Shown here piece by piece: positions 1 through 13,200 of a DNA stretch of 64,000 nt. A model generated the notes under the pieces. It saw nothing but the letters and a program-made list of their open reading frames with translations, made no database searches and was not told the origin of the DNA. Positions within the stretch are counted from its first letter, which is position 1; the number at the start of each line of letters is the position of its first letter. Origin of the DNA: Synaphobranchus kaupii (taxonomy: Eukaryota; Chordata; Actinopteri; Anguilliformes; Synaphobranchidae); NCBI GenBank assembly GCA_029718625.1, contig CM056389.1, forward strand, positions 6,752,426 through 6,816,425, written 5' to 3'. The position numbers were made by a program, and so were the translations under genes.

Positions 1-3000
1 CACGGTTACTCACGAATATCCTCCGCAACGTCCCTTTCCCAATATAATAACACGGTTACTCACGAATATCCACAGCAACGTCCCTTTCCCAATATAATAA
101 CACGGTTACTCACAAACATCCACAGCAACGTCCCTTTCCCAATATAATAACACGATTACTCAGAAACATCCACAGCAATGTCACTTTCCCAATATAATAA
201 CACGGTTACTCACGAACATCCACAGCAACGTCCCTTTCCCAATATAATAACACGGTTAGTCACGAACATCCACAGCAACGTCACTTTCCCAACATAATAA
301 CACGGTTACTCACAAACATCCACAGCAACGTCCCTTTCCCAATATAATAACACGGTTACTCACAAACATCCACAGCAACGTCCCTTTCCCAATATAATAA
401 CACGGTTACTCACGAACATCCACAGCAACGTCACTTTCCCAATATAATAACACGGTTACTCACAAACATCCACAGCAACGTCCCTTTCCCAATATAATAA
501 CACGATTACTCACAAACATCCACAGCAACGTCCCTTTCCCAATATAATAACACGGTTACTCACAAACATCCACAGCAACGTCACTTTCCCAATATAATAA
601 CACGGTTACTCACAAACATCCACAGCAACGTCACTTTCCCAACATAATAACACGGTTACTCACAAACATCCACAGCAACGTCACTTTCCCAACATAATAA
701 CACGGTTACTCACAAACATCCACAGCAACGTCACTTTCCCAATATAATAACACGGTTACTCACAAACATCCACAGCAACGTCCCTTTCCCAATATAATAA
801 CACGGTTACTCACAAACATCCACAGCAACGTCACTTTCTCAATATAATAACACGGTTACTCACAAACATCCACAGCAACGTCCCTTTCCCAATATAATAA
901 CACGGTTACTCACAAACATCCACAGCAACGTCACTTTCCCAACATAATAACACGGTTACTCACAAACATCCACAGCAACGTCACTTTCCCAATATAATAA
1001 CATGGTTACTCACAAACATCCACAGCAACGTCACTTTCCCAACATAATAACACGGTTACTCACAAACATCCACAGCAACGTCCCTTTCCCAACATAATAA
1101 CACGGTTACTCACAAACATCCACAGCAACGTCAATTTCCCAATATAATAACACGGTTACTCACGAACATCCACAGCAACGTCCCTTTCCCAATATAATAA
1201 CACGGTTACTCACAAACATCCACAGCAATGTCCCTTTCCCAATATAATAACACGGTTACTCACGAACATCCACAGCAACGTCCCTTTCCCAATATAATAA
1301 CACGGTTACTCACGAACATCCACAGCAACGTCACTTTCCCAATATAATAACACGGTTACTCACGAACATCCACAGCAACGTCACTTTCCCAATATAATAA
1401 CACGGTTACTCACGAACATCCACAGCAACGTCCCTTTCCCAATATAATAACACGGTTACTCACAAACAACCACAGCAACGTCCCTTTCCCAATATATTAA
1501 CACCGTTACTCACGAACATCCACAGCAACGTCCCTTTCCCAATATAATAACACGGTTACTCACAAACATCCACAGCAATGTCCCTTTCCCAATATAATAA
1601 CACGGTTACTCACAAACATCCACAGCAACGTCCCTTTCCCAATATAATAACACGGTTACTCACGAACATCCACAGCAATGTCCCTTTCCCAATATAATAA
1701 CACGGTTACTCACAAACATCCACAGCAACGTCCCTTTCCCAATATAATAACACGGTTACTCACAAACATCCACAGCAACGTCCCTTTCCCAATATAATAA
1801 CACGGTTACTCACAAACATCCACAGCAACGTCCCTTTCCCAATATAATAACACGGTTACTCACAAACATCCACAGCAACGTCCCTTTCCCAATATAATAA
1901 CACGGTTACTCACAAACATCCACAGCAACGTCACTTTCCCAATATAATAACACGGTTACTCACGAACATCCACAGCAACGTCCCTTTCCCAATATAATAA
2001 CACGGTTACTCACGAATATCCACAGCAACGTCCCTTTCCCAATATAATAACACGGTTACTCACGAACATCCACAGCAACGTCACTTTCCCAATATAATAA
2101 CACGGTTACTCACGAACATCCACAGCAACGTCCCTTTCCTAATATAATAACACGGTTACTCACGAACATCCACAGCAACGTCCCTTTCCCAATATAATAA
2201 CACGGTTACTCACGAATATCCACAGCAACGTCCCTTTCCCAATATAATAACACGGTTACTCACGAACATCCACAGCAACGTCCCTTTCCCAATATAATAA
2301 CACGGTTACTCACGAATATCCACAGCAACGTCCCTTTCCCAATATAATAACACGGTTACTCACGAACATCCACAGCAACGTCCCTTTCCCAATATAATAA
2401 CACGGTTACTCACGAATATCCACAGCAACGTCCCTTTCCCAATATAATAACACGGTTACTCACGAATATCCACAGCAACGTCCCTTTCCCAATATAATAA
2501 CACGGTTACTCACGAATATCCACAGCAACGTCCCTTTCCCAATATAATAACACGGTTACTCACAAACATCCACAGCAACGTCCCTTTCCCAATATAATAA
2601 CACGATTACTCAGAAACATCCACAGCAACGTCACTTTCCCAATATAATAACACGGTTACTCACGAACATCCACAGCAATGTCCCTTTCCCAATATAATAA
2701 CACGGTTACTCACAAACATCCACAGCAACGTCCCTTTCCCAATATAATAACACGGTTACTCACAAACATCCACAGCAACGTCCCTTTCCCAATATAATAA
2801 CACGGTTACTCAGAAACATCCACAGCAACGTCCCTTTCCCAATATAATAACACGGTTACTCACAAACATCCACAGCAACGTCCCTTTCCCAATATAATAA
2901 CACGGTTACTCAGAAACATCCACAGCAACGTCCCTTTCCCAATATAATAACACGGTTACTCACAAACATCCACAGCAACGTCCCTTTCCCAACATAATAA

Positions 3001-6000
3001 CACGGTTACTCAGAAACATCCACAGCAACGTCCCTTTCCCAATATAATAACACGGTTACTCACGAACATCCACAGCAACGTCCCTTTCCCAATATAATAA
3101 CACGGTTACTCACGAACATCCACAGCAACGTCACTTTCCCAATATAATAACACGGTTACTCACGAACATCCACAGCAACGTCCCTTTCCCAACATAATAA
3201 CACGGTTACTCACAAACATCCACAGCAACGTCCCTTTCCAAATATAATAACACGGTTACTCACGAACATCCACAGCAACGTCCCTTTCCCAATATAATAA
3301 CACGGTTACTCACAAACATCCACAGCAACGTCACTTTCCCAATATAATAACACGGTTACTCACAAACATCCACAGCAATGTCCCTTTCCCAATATAATAA
3401 CACGGTTACTCACAAACATCCACAGCAACGTCCCTTTCCCAATATAATAACACGGTTACTCACAAACATCCACAGCAATGTCCCTTTCCCAATATAATAA
3501 CACGGTTACTCACAAACATCCACAGCAACGTCCCTTTCCCAATATAATAACACGGTTACTCAGGAACATCCACAGCAACGTCCCTTTCCCAATATAATAC
3601 ATGGTTACTCACAAACATCCACAGCAACGTCGCTTTCCCAATATAATAACACGGTTACTCACGAACATCCACAGCAACGTCCCTTTCCTAATATAATAAC
3701 ACGGTTACCTCAGGAACATCCAGAGCAACGTCCCTTTCCCAATATAATAACACGGTTACTCACGAATATCCACAGCAACGTCCCTTTCCCAATATAATAA
3801 CACGGTCATTCACAAACATCCACAGCAACGTCCCTTTCCCAATATAATAACACGGTTACTCACGAACATCCACAGCAACGCCCCTTTCCCAATATAATAA
3901 CACGGTTACTCACGAACATCCACAGCAACGTCACTTTCCCAATATAATAACACGGTTACTCACGAACATCCACAGCAACGTCCCTTTCCCAATATAATAA
4001 CACGGTTACTCACAAACATCCACAGCAACGTCCCTTTCCCAATATAATAACACGGTTACTCAGGAACATCCACAGCAACGTCACTTTCCAATATAATAAC
4101 ACGGTTACTCACGAACATCCACAGCAACGTCCCTTTCCCAATATAATAACACGGTTACTCACGAACATCCACAGCAACGTCCCTTTCCCAATATAATAAC
4201 ACGGTTACTCACGAACATCCACAGCAACGTCCCTTTCCCAATATAATAACACGGTTACTCACAAACATCCACAGCAACGTCACTTTCCCAATATAATAAC
4301 ACGGTTACTCACGAATATCCACAGCAACGTCACTTTCCCAATATAATAACACGGTTACTCACAAACATCCACAGCAACGTCCCTTTCCCAATATAATAAC
4401 ACGGTTACTCACAAACATCCACAGCAACGTCCCTTTCCCAATATAATTACACGGTTACTCACGAACATCCACAGCAACGTCCCTTTCCCAATATAATAAC
4501 ACGGTTACTCAGGAACATCCACAGCAACGTCACTTTCCCCCAATATAATACCACGGTTACTCACAAACATCCACAGCTACGTCCCTTTCCCAATATAATA
4601 ACACGGTTACTCACAAACATCCACAGCAATGTCCCTTTCCCAATATAATAACACTGTTACTCACAAACATCCACAGCAACGTCCCTTTCCCAATATAATA
4701 ACACGGTTACTCAGGAACATCCACAGCAACGTCCCCTTTCCCCAATATAATAACATGGTTACTCACAAACATCCACAGCAACGTCGCTTTCCCAATATAA
4801 TAACACGGTTACTCACGAACATCCACAGCAACGTCCCTTTCCTAATATAATAACACGGTTACTCAGGAACATCCAGAGCAACGTCCCTTTCCCAATATAA
4901 TAACACGGTTACTCACGAATATCCACAGCAACGTCCCTTTCCCAATATAATAACACGGTTATTCACAAACATCCACAGCAACGTCCCTTTCCCAATATAA
5001 TAACACGGTTACTCACGAACATCCACAGCAACGCTCCTTTCCCCAATATAATAACACGGTTACTCACGAACATCCACAGCAACGTCACTTTCCAATATAA
5101 TAACACGGTTACTCACGAACATCCACAGCAACGTCCCTTTCCCAATATAATAACACGGTTACTCACAAACATCCACAGCAATGTCCCTTTCCCAATATAA
5201 TAACACGGTTACTCACAAACATCCACAGCAACGTCCCTTTCCCAATATAATAACATGGTTACTCACAAACATCCACAGCAACGTCCCTTTCCCAATATAA
5301 TAACACGGTTACTCACGAACATCCACAGCAACGTCCCTTTCCCAATATAATAACACGGTTACTCACAAACATCCACAGCAACGTCCCTTTCCCCAATATA
5401 ATAACACGGTTACTCACAAACATCCACAGCAATGTCCCTTTCCCAATATAATAACACGGTTACTCACAAACATCCACAGCAACGTCCCTTTCCCAATATA
5501 ATAACACGGTTACTCACAAACATCCACAGCAACGTCCCTTTCCCAATATAATAACACGGTTACTCACAAACATCCACAGCAACGTCCCTTTCCCAATATA
5601 ATAACACGGTTACTCACAAACATCCACAGCAACGTCACTTTCCCAATATAATAACAGGGTTACTCACAAACATCCACAGCAACGTCCCTTTCCCAATATA
5701 ATAACACGGTTACTCACAAACATCCACAGCAACGTCACTTTCCCAATATAATAACACGGTTACTCACAAACATCCACAGCAATGTCCCTTTCCCAATATA
5801 ATAACACGGTTACTCACAAACATCCACAGCAACGTCACTTTCCCAATATAATAACACGGTTACTCACAAACATCCACAGCAACGTCACTTTCCCAATATA
5901 ATAACATGGTTACTCACAAACATCCACAGCAACGTCACTTTCCCAATATAATAACACGGTTACTCACAAACATCCACAGCAACGTCACTTTCCCAACATA

Positions 6001-6379
6001 ATAACACGGTTACTCACAAACATCCACAGCAACGTCCCTTTCCCAATATAATAACACGGTTACTCACAAACATCCACAGCAACGTCCCTTTCCCAATATA
6101 ATAACACGGTTACTCACGAACATCCACAGCAACGTCCCTTTCCCAATATAATAACACGGTTACTCACAAACATCCACAGCAACGTCCCTTTCCCAATATA
6201 ATAACACGGTTACTCACGAACATCCACAGCAACGTCACTTTCCCAATATAATAAAACGGTTACTCACGAACATCCACAGCAACGTCACTTTCCCAATATA
6301 ATAACACGGTTAGTCACGAACATCCACAGCAACGTCACTTTCCCAATATAATAACACGGTTACTCACGAACATCCACAG
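1..6379. repeat. 50-bp satellite array, about 127 copies
   Basis: A 50-bp unit (beginning CACGGTTACTCAC and ending AATATAATAA) repeats head to tail from the first base of the window to about 6379, so the true left end lies outside. Copies differ mainly at a few sites: CACAAACATC, CACGAACATC or CAGGAACATC; TCCC or TCAC; AATATAATAA or AACATAATAA. Spacing is exactly 50 bp up to about 3590, after which single-base indels appear. The last copy breaks off at CACAG. Short open frames here are by-products of the repeat. No protein, tRNA or CENP-B-like box was seen. Whether it is centromeric, subtelomeric or interstitial cannot be told from this window. Confidence 0.97.
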
Positions 6380-6939
6380 ACTTTGTTGTGCACGTTGTTT
6401 TTTCAAGAACTACTTTCTACAAAAAACACCACCTGTGTACTGTATATCTGCACAAAGTCTGAACAGTATTCTGGGACTTATGTCAACACAGTGCGCCCTA
6501 GAAAACTGGTGTGCTTTGGTTCAGACTTTGTGTGGATATACACAGTCGGCGTACTTCGGTGTATATTTTTGGCGCTTTGACCACCAGAAACTTTGTTCTG
6601 TTGAGGTACATTATATCAGGTGATGTCAAGGTGAGTTGCAGCGGATATATCTACAGAACTAGTGAGTTCTCAGTGAAACCAGCTGGATGGATGGATAGCA
6701 CTTGGGGTATGTAGAAACATATCAAAACTAAATTTCTGGGTGAACTGCCCCTTTAACGGTCAGCAGGGCAGCTGATGTTGCTAGTATTCATGCTATTGAA
6801 ATACAATGGGTTAAGCTCCACAAAATTGCTTGTGTTATATATATAAAGTATATATTATATATATATATTGTGTATATATATAAAGTGAAATATCCCTTTA
6901 AGAAAAAAGAAAACACCATCAAGTTTTTCCATCAGACCT
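6380..6939. other. non-repetitive stretch, no gene seen
   Basis: This is single-copy-looking sequence between the satellite and the MITE. It contains an AT-rich microsatellite at about 6836-6890. No convincing exon, RNA gene or transposon was recognised. Confidence 0.5.
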
Positions 6940-7144
6940 CAGACCTGGGTCAAATGCACACGGTCATTAGATTCTGAGACAATTTGAAACACTCCTGCAG
7001 ATTGCTGAAAATATTCAGTGAAATACCTGACTTACCAAATGTACAATATCAGATGATAATTGGATAAATGGTTTCTAATCTGCAGGACTTTTACTGGTAT
7101 CTAACAGGTTAAAGTATTTCACGTAAATATTTGACCCAGATCTG
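6940..7144. mobile_element. short MITE-like element with inverted ends
   Basis: The left end CAGACCTGGGTCAAAT is mirrored by ATTTGACCCAGATCTG at the right end, about 205 bp apart, with no coding sequence between. This fits a non-autonomous DNA transposon. It stops 16 nt before the putative exon at 7161. No clear target duplication was found. Confidence 0.55.
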
Positions 7145-7160
7145 CTTTCACTTCCAATAG

Positions 7161-7199
7161 GTGAAGACCACAGAGAGCCGGCACCTATTGATAACAAAG
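7161..7199 (+). CDS. putative small upstream exon of the GIMAP gene
   Basis: A 39-bp block is bounded by a plausible acceptor (TTCCAATAG) and a good donor (AAAG|GTAAGG). Its one open frame reads EDHREPAPIDNK followed by the first base of a codon. The GIMAP exon at 13201 needs exactly one leading base, so joining the two gives ...NK-G-QEKLKDLR in frame. Short linker exons ahead of the GTPase exon are common in fish GIMAP and related immune genes. The evidence is splice sites and phase only; a 6-kb intron full of transposons would separate the exons. It could be chance. Confidence 0.4.
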
Positions 7200-7324
7200 G
7201 TAAGGAAGGAGTTGTCATTCTTTGTGATCAATGTACTTCACATAATTCTGTCCCTCCATAATCCACACTATTCCATACCAACAGTGGAATAATTTTTTTG
7301 TGAATTAACTAACCCTAACCCTGG

Positions 7325-7966
7325 CTCCTGCATACAGTACACTGTGTCTGAATCAGAGCCCTGTCTACTGCGCCCTGTCTCCTGTTTACAGTGTACTGTG
7401 TCTGAATCAGAGCCCTATCTACTGCATCCTGTCTCCTGCGTACAGTGTACTGTGTCTGAATCAGAGCCCTATCTACTGCACCCTGTCTCCTGCGTACAGC
7501 GTACTGTGTCTGAATCAGAGCCCTATCTACTGCGCCCTGTCTCCTGCCTCCTGTGTCTGAATCAGAGCTCTATATACTGTGCCCTGTCTCCTCCTCCTGT
7601 GTCTGAATCAGAGCCCTATCTACTGCGCCCTGTCCTGTGTGTACAGTGCACCGTGTCTGAATCAGAACCCTATCTACTGCATCCTGTCTCATGTGTCTGA
7701 ATCAGAGCTCTATCTACTGTGCCCTGTCTCCTGCGTACAGTGCACTGTGTCTGAATCAGAGCCCTATCTACTGCACCCTGTCTCCTGCGTACAGCGTACT
7801 GTGTCTGAATCAGAGCCTTATCTACTGTGCCCTGTCTCCTGTGTACAGGGCACTGTGTCTGAATCAGAGCCCTATCTACTGTGCCCTGTCTCCTGCATAC
7901 TACGTACTGTGTCTGAATCAGAGCCCTATCTACTGTGCCCTGTCTCCTGTGCTGTTTTACTTTTAG
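7325..7966. repeat. 54-bp minisatellite, about 11 copies
   Basis: A unit of about 54 bp built on TGTGTCTGAATCAGAGCCC and CTACTGCGCCCTGTCTCCTG repeats from about 7325 to 7966, with some shortened copies in the middle. Open frames exist on both strands only because the unit lacks stops. It directly abuts the decayed LINE ORF1 on its right. Confidence 0.93.
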
Positions 7967-9400
7967 CATAGATGCGTGGGACAGACACAGTCTCAATATA
8001 ATAAATACTAGTTTCTAGCTCAGATATGTTAGATAATGGGGCGTTGGCATGAGTACTGTTGCCAAATACTAACTCTGAAACGCACCTTACAGACAACGGC
8101 GTTGGGCCATGTGTCTGAGTCACGGGCATTGGGAAACGCGTTGGGAAACGCACAGGCTCCGATGTAGGATCAGAGGCCTTTTGCCTGGCCGGCGCCCTGA
8201 TAAGGTGTCAGGATCTGGCCTTACTAAGACTAGCATTGAAGTTATTTGCTAGAACAAGAGAACCTCTCCAGCGCGGGTGGAGTCTGTCTCTCTTCAGTAG
8301 GCCAGGCATTCTCCAGAAATCAGGCCAATTATTGACGAACCCGATGCCACTAGATGAGCACCACTCAGACAGCCAGCGATTTAGCGATGTAAGTCTACTG
8401 TAGACCTCGTCACTCCTATGAGCTGGGAGCGGACCAGAGCATATTACTTCCCGACACATCTTTTTAGCCACTGCACACATCTAAAAGTTCTTTTTGGTGA
8501 CCTCCGATTGCCTCAATCGGACGTCATTGGTGCCGACGTGAATAACAATTCTAGAGTATTTACGTTTACTTTTAGCCAGCACTCTCCAACTAGCCTCAAC
8601 ATCGGTAGCTCTGGCACCAGGCATACACTGCACTATGGTCGCTGGTGTCGCTAATCTCACGTTTCTCAGAATACTATCCCCTATGATCAGGGCTTTCTCA
8701 GTAGGTGTGTTACTGAGTGGGGAATATCAGAATACTATCCCCTATGATCAGGGCTTTCTCAGTAGGTGTGTTACTGAGTGGGGAATCTCAGAATACTATC
8801 CCCTATGATCAGGGCTTTCTCAGTAGGTGTGTTACTGAGTGGGGAATCTCAGAATACTATCCCCTATGATCAGGGCTTTCTCAGTAGGTGTGTTACTGAG
8901 TGGGGAATCTCAGAATACTATCCCCTATGATCAGGGCTTTCTCAGTAGGTGTGTTACTGAGTGGGGAATATCAGAATACTATCCCCTATGATCAGGGCTT
9001 TCTCAGTAGGTGTGTTACTGAGTGGGGAATCTCAGAATACTATCCCCTATGATCAGGGCTTTCTCAGTAGGTGTGTTACTGAGTGGGGAATCTCAGAATA
9101 CTATCCCCTATGATCAGGGCTTTCTCAGTAGGTGTGTTGCTGAGTGGGGAATATCGGTTTGAAATGCGAGTAGGGTGATGCTCGGCGGCTCTAAGCCGAC
9201 AGCTATGTTTCTTTTGCACCGTGACAAAATGGTCCCGCAGTGAGGACTCTGACGGGGGAGAAATACTAGCATCTAAACTGGCATCCGGCTCAGGTAAGAG
9301 GGAGTCTAACAAACTCTCATTCTCCTGGATCTGATATAACGTCCGGATGCGGTCACGTGGAGTTTATGGTCCAGGAAATGTATAGATTTACCTGTTTCAC
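7967..9400 (-). pseudogene. decayed LINE ORF1 with SGNH-hydrolase-like domain (CR1/L2-like)
   Basis: Minus-strand pieces appear in the right order for an ORF1 esterase of CR1/L2-type LINEs. [10 protein letters not shown], the GDS nucleophile block, lies near 9100-9130. [11 protein letters not shown], the GxND block, lies near 8520-8560. ICSGPLPAHRSDEVYSRL and LLKRDRLHPRWRGS, containing the D-x-LHP block, lie in 8208-8480. In the family this domain is an SGNH/GDSL esterase-like module of the retrotransposon's first protein. The frame is broken by stops and by the 61-bp tandem expansion at 8666-9153. No reverse transcriptase is attached here. It is a dead fragment. Confidence 0.75.
8666..9153. 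repeat. 61-bp tandem repeat (8 copies) inside the LINE ORF1
   Basis: Eight near-identical 61-bp units (TCAGAATACTATCCCCTATG onward). Each is the minus-strand coding segment for [16 protein letters not shown], so the catalytic GDS motif of the ORF1 esterase has been amplified. Because 61 is not a multiple of 3, each junction shifts frame. The copies differ at only a few bases, so the expansion is recent compared with the decay of the LINE. Confidence 0.92.
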
Positions 9401-9401
9401 A

Positions 9402-11000
9402 TACAGTCAAGCCGGAAAGTCTGCACACCCCTTTCACCTTCTCCACGTTTTATTACGTTACAGACTTTTACTACAATAGATTGAGTTCATTTTTTGCCTC
9501 AAACATCTACACACAATAGCCAATAATGACGAAGTGAAAACAGGTTGTTAGAAAATATGCAATTTAATTTTACTGACAAAAATAGGTTATTTAGGGGTTA
9601 CATATCTGTACACACCCTTAGTCTAATACTTGGTTGCTGCACCTTTGGCAGCGATTACAGCTTCAAGGCGTCTTGGGATAGAAGCTACGAGCTTGGCACA
9701 CTTGTTTCTGGACATTTTTGCCCATTCCTCTTGGCATATCCTTGCAAGCTCCGTCAGGTTGAATGGGGAGCGTCGGTACACAGCCATCTTCAGCTCTTTC
9801 CACAGATGTTCAATTGGATTCAGGTCTGGGCTCTGGCTGGGCCACTCAAGGACATGCACAGACTTTCTCCGAAGCCCCTCCTTTGTTCTCTTGGCTGTGT
9901 GCTTCGGGTTGTTGTCATGTTGGAAGGTAAACCTTCGCCCCAGTCTGAGGTCCAGAGCGCTCTGGAGCAGGTTTTTTTTAAGGATCTTGGTGTACTTAGC
10001 TGCATTCATCTTTCCCTCTATCAGGACTAGTCGCCCCGTTCTCGCTGCTGAAAAACATGATGCTGCCACCGCCGTGCTTCACTGTAGGGATGGTATTAGC
10101 CAGGTGATGAGCGGTGCCTGGTTTCCTCCAGACGTGACACTTGGTATTCAGGCCAAAAAGTTACATTTTGGTTTTATCAGACCAGAGAATCTTGATTCTC
10201 ATAGTTTGTGAGTCCTCTAGGTGCCTTTTGGAAAACTCCAAGCGGACTGTGATGTGCCTTTTACTAAGGAGGGGCTTCCGTCTGGCCACTCTACCATAAA
10301 GGCCTGATTGGTGGAGTGCTGCCTGGATGGTTGATCTTCTGAAAGGTTCTCCGATCTCCACAAGGATATGCTGGAGCTCTGTCAGAGTGACCCTCGGGTT
10401 CCTGCTCACCTCCCTGGCCAAGGTCCGTCTTCCCCGATTGCTCAGTTTGGCCGGGCGGCCAGGTCTAGGAAGATTCTTGGTGGTTCCAAACTTCTTCCAT
10501 TTACGTATGATGGTGGCCACTGTGCTCTTTGGGACCTGTATAGCTGCAGAGATTTTTCCATACCCTTCTCCAGATCTATGCCTTGACACAATCCTGTTTC
10601 TGAGGTCTGCAGATAATTCCTTTGACCCCATGGCTTGGAGTTTGCTCTGACATGCACTGTCAACTGTGGGACCTTATATAGGCAGGTGTTGGCAATCCCC
10701 AATCATGTCCAATCAATTGAATTTATCACAGGTGGACTCCAATTAAGTTGTAGAAACATCTCAAGCAGTATCAGTGGAAACAAAATGCACCTCAGCTCAC
10801 TTTTGGGTGTCATATCAATATTTTACATTTAGATTTTTACTTAGAATTAGCACAAATGTCTAAAAACCTGTTTTCACTTTGTCATTATGGGCTATTTTGT
10901 GTAGAATTTTGAGATAAAAAATGAACTCAATCTATTGTAGAATATGTCTGTAACGTAATAAAACGTGGAGAAGGTGAAAGGAGTGTGCAGACTTTTTTTT
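9402..11000 (-). mobile_element. Tc1-like transposon, nearly full length, inactive
   Basis: The left end is CAGTCAAGCCGGAAAGTCTG after TA at 9402. The right end is a degraded inverted copy ending near GTGTGCAGACTTTT. Sub-terminal blocks (ACGTTTTATTACGTTACAG; the TTCACTT of GAAGTGAAAACAGG) recur inverted at both ends. The transposase lies on the minus strand between them. Length, about 1.6 kb, is normal for Tc1. The right terminal repeat has decayed into a T-run, so no right TA can be fixed. Confidence 0.88.
9623..10631 (-). pseudogene. Tc1 transposase, interrupted
   Basis: Reading on the minus strand from 10631, the first 156 residues form the paired-like DNA-binding half: MGSKELSADLRNRIV, a GRPAKLSNR linker of GRPR type, and the first catalytic Asp in WSDK. 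The frame then meets TAA just after WSDKTKM. A region with frameshift and deletion follows (10070-10160, including [13 protein letters not shown]). The C-terminal half resumes at 10069 with the second Asp (HDNNPKHT) and the Glu (NPIEHLW), ending AAKGAATKY. The DDE triad is recognisable but split over frames, so no active enzyme is made. Confidence 0.88.
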
Positions 11001-11234
11001 GTTGTTGCATTTTTCCAATGTTTCTTGGCGTTTGTGGCATTTTATTTTGACTTAAATTATGAAAATAAACAAATCTAAGTTTGTATTGTACAAACCCCAA
11101 TTCCAAAAAAGTTGTGACTGGAGCAAAAAAAGACTGGGAAGTTCAAAAAACACCCGTTTGGAACATTCCACAGGTAAAGAAGTGATGCAGTCATGACTGC
11201 ATATAAAAGGTTATCAATAGATCAATCTCATTAT
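11001..11234. mobile_element. fragment of a fish DNA-transposon end
   Basis: The stretch beginning CAAACCCCAATTCCAAAAAA near 11093 resembles the conserved end of a common non-autonomous teleost DNA transposon. I recognise the style of the end only. No partner end or target duplication was found. Confidence 0.35.
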
Positions 11235-12450
11235 CAGGCATGGCCGTGGAAACTCGGGGTGCTGAGGGTGCTGCAGCACCCCCTGGCGAGTTGACGGCGA
11301 AAATGTTTTGTCTGGGTATGATATTGTAAATCTTTTCATAAATGCATTAAAAACATTTTGCATAATTTTCCTGTTGTTATTGACCTAAACATTGTATATT
11401 TTGGGAATATTTGGGGCATAATGTGCAATACGGAATAATGTATTAATCAATTACAAATACTAATGCACGCCGTAGGCTACGCAAGTTACGTTGGCTAGGC
11501 TACACTTAACATTTTCGGTTGGTGCATTTCCAGTTAACGTTAATTCAGAGAAGACCAGATAGAATGGCGCAGAAACGTATTTTAGATTTTTTTTGGAAAA
11601 CTGTCAAATCCTAAAAGGAGCACAAGTTCAACTGAAGCCCAGATGACCCAGGAAAGCAGCTCAACTCGCTTTTATCGCTTTCGCCTGATACTAGTAGCGC
11701 TGCTGTCGAGATCGCCGACAACACCCACAGTAGCCTTTTCGCGGCATTTGAGGAACCCTTCCAGCCATCCAACTTTGATTTTCCAGGCCGACGTTTTGGA
11801 ACAGAAATGTTCAATTGTGCATTCAAAGCAGCTTGGTTCAGTGAATGGAACTGGCTACATTGCGTAGCAGAGAGTGATCGCGTTGTGTTTTTCTTGCATG
11901 ACAGCAGTGGGAGACTGTATGAGAGAACATAACACTAATCGTGAAGGGGGGGGGGGGTTTGCAAACTGGTGTAAAGCCAGTGAAAAATTCAAAGAACACG
12001 AGAAATCTAAGTTGCACACCGACTCAATACAAAGGCATGCTGCATTGGGGAATGGGGGATATACACCCATCAGTGCCAGCAGTTACTTTTTGATACACTT
12101 TTGCGGCAAAAAAGTGTCGTGCTTATTTGGATATGATCTTGTGTGCTGTGTGCAATGGTTTTTGGACCTTTTTGTTGCAATAGACTGGGAGAAATTATTA
12201 TGGCATTTTTGTGCATTGTAATCAATATCATGGGAGTTGATGGTAAAACCCCCCCATGTTCAGTCAGTGTTGCTGCTGCTTTTTGGTTTGTATTCTTGCA
12301 TCTGTGGTGAATATGCGTCAGTATATATTGTAGCACAAAGCGAGCTTTTCTTTGGCTTATCATTTAGGTGGATGACACGGCACAGGCCTGATTTTGGGCG
12401 GCGGTTAGCGGTACACCTGTCTTTTGATAAATGTGACAAGTTCTATTAAT
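11235..12450 (+). pseudogene. hAT-type transposase remnant with TTF/ZMYM-like N-terminus
   Basis: Scattered in-frame islands match the N-terminus of hAT-like, ZMYM1-related proteins: MAQKRILDFFWK near 11563; PFQPSNFDFPGRRFGTEMF and CAFKAAWFSEWNWL at about 11757-11855; and FANWCKASEKFKEHEKSKLH with a following His at about 11958-12035. In that family this segment is the TTF-type zinc finger ahead of the catalytic domain. Frameshifts separate the islands and a G-run at 11947 adds another. No catalytic domain is visible downstream. It is a dead remnant. Confidence 0.6.
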
Positions 12451-12734
12451 CAGTCAAATGTTGCTATGAATAATTTGTGGAAACATTATGTTTGCCTAAA
12501 TGTACTTTTTATTATTACCTGCACAAGTCAGTATCATTACGCACTTTGTATGGAGAGAAACTCCTCATTAAATAACAATCCCCTATGAAATATTTTGACA
12601 TACATATGTACATATACATACGTATACATACACATATGATATAAATATACACGTGTGTGAATGCTGTGAGCAAACCCCGACCCCCCAATACGCATATGCA
12701 AAAATGTACCCCCAATTTAAAACGTGTTCCCACT

Positions 12735-13040
12735 GCCCTGTTATCAGGTACTCTTACAAGAGATACTATAACCTCTCTGCATTTGAATGGATCTCTATTG
12801 GAATTGGGGGGTGGGACTAGATTTAGCTGTAAATTACACAGGAACAGTATGGAACCCATGGTTGGCTAAATGGCTGTAAGTCATCAAGTGTCTGAGATAT
12901 CAAACGAGCCTCAAACCATCACTCTGCTGCCAGATATGCAGTAGATATGGATGGATCACTTTAAGGGTTGTTTCACCTGACTCATTTTCCTATTGAGTGA
13001 TCCATCCATATCTACTGCATATCTGGCAACAGAGTGTCTG
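12735..13040. repeat. copy of a dispersed palindromic repeat family
   Basis: This segment (ATCAGGTACTCTTACAAGAG to about CTGGCAACAGAGTG) closely matches 56770-57000 and 57460-57665, including the shared peptide-like stretch TSLHLNGSL. Its right part is palindromic: ATCCATCCATATCTACTGCA mirrors the sequence near 12930. It is probably a non-autonomous DNA element. It sits about 150 bp upstream of the GIMAP exon. Confidence 0.75.
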
Positions 13041-13200
13041 CTAAATGACTAAAATTGAACTGCTTGTTAAACTGGATGAACATCCAAGAACATTTTGTTA
13101 TATTTAAGTAATTCTTGCAATTAAATCTTATTACACAATTTCACAGCTAAAATATTTGTCTCAGTGAAGAGGTAACACTTGTGTTCTTATTATTCCACAG

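Noticed and set aside
1..6379. CRISPR-like regular repeat spacing
   Set aside because: There are no unique spacers; the whole 50 bp is repeated, and the surroundings are vertebrate. It is a satellite.
7300..7325. Telomere-like CTAACCCTAACCCTGG
   Set aside because: Only two units, with no extension. Most likely chance.
9545..10211. Plus-strand frames of 161-193 residues
   Set aside because: They are antisense to the Tc1 transposase on the minus strand.
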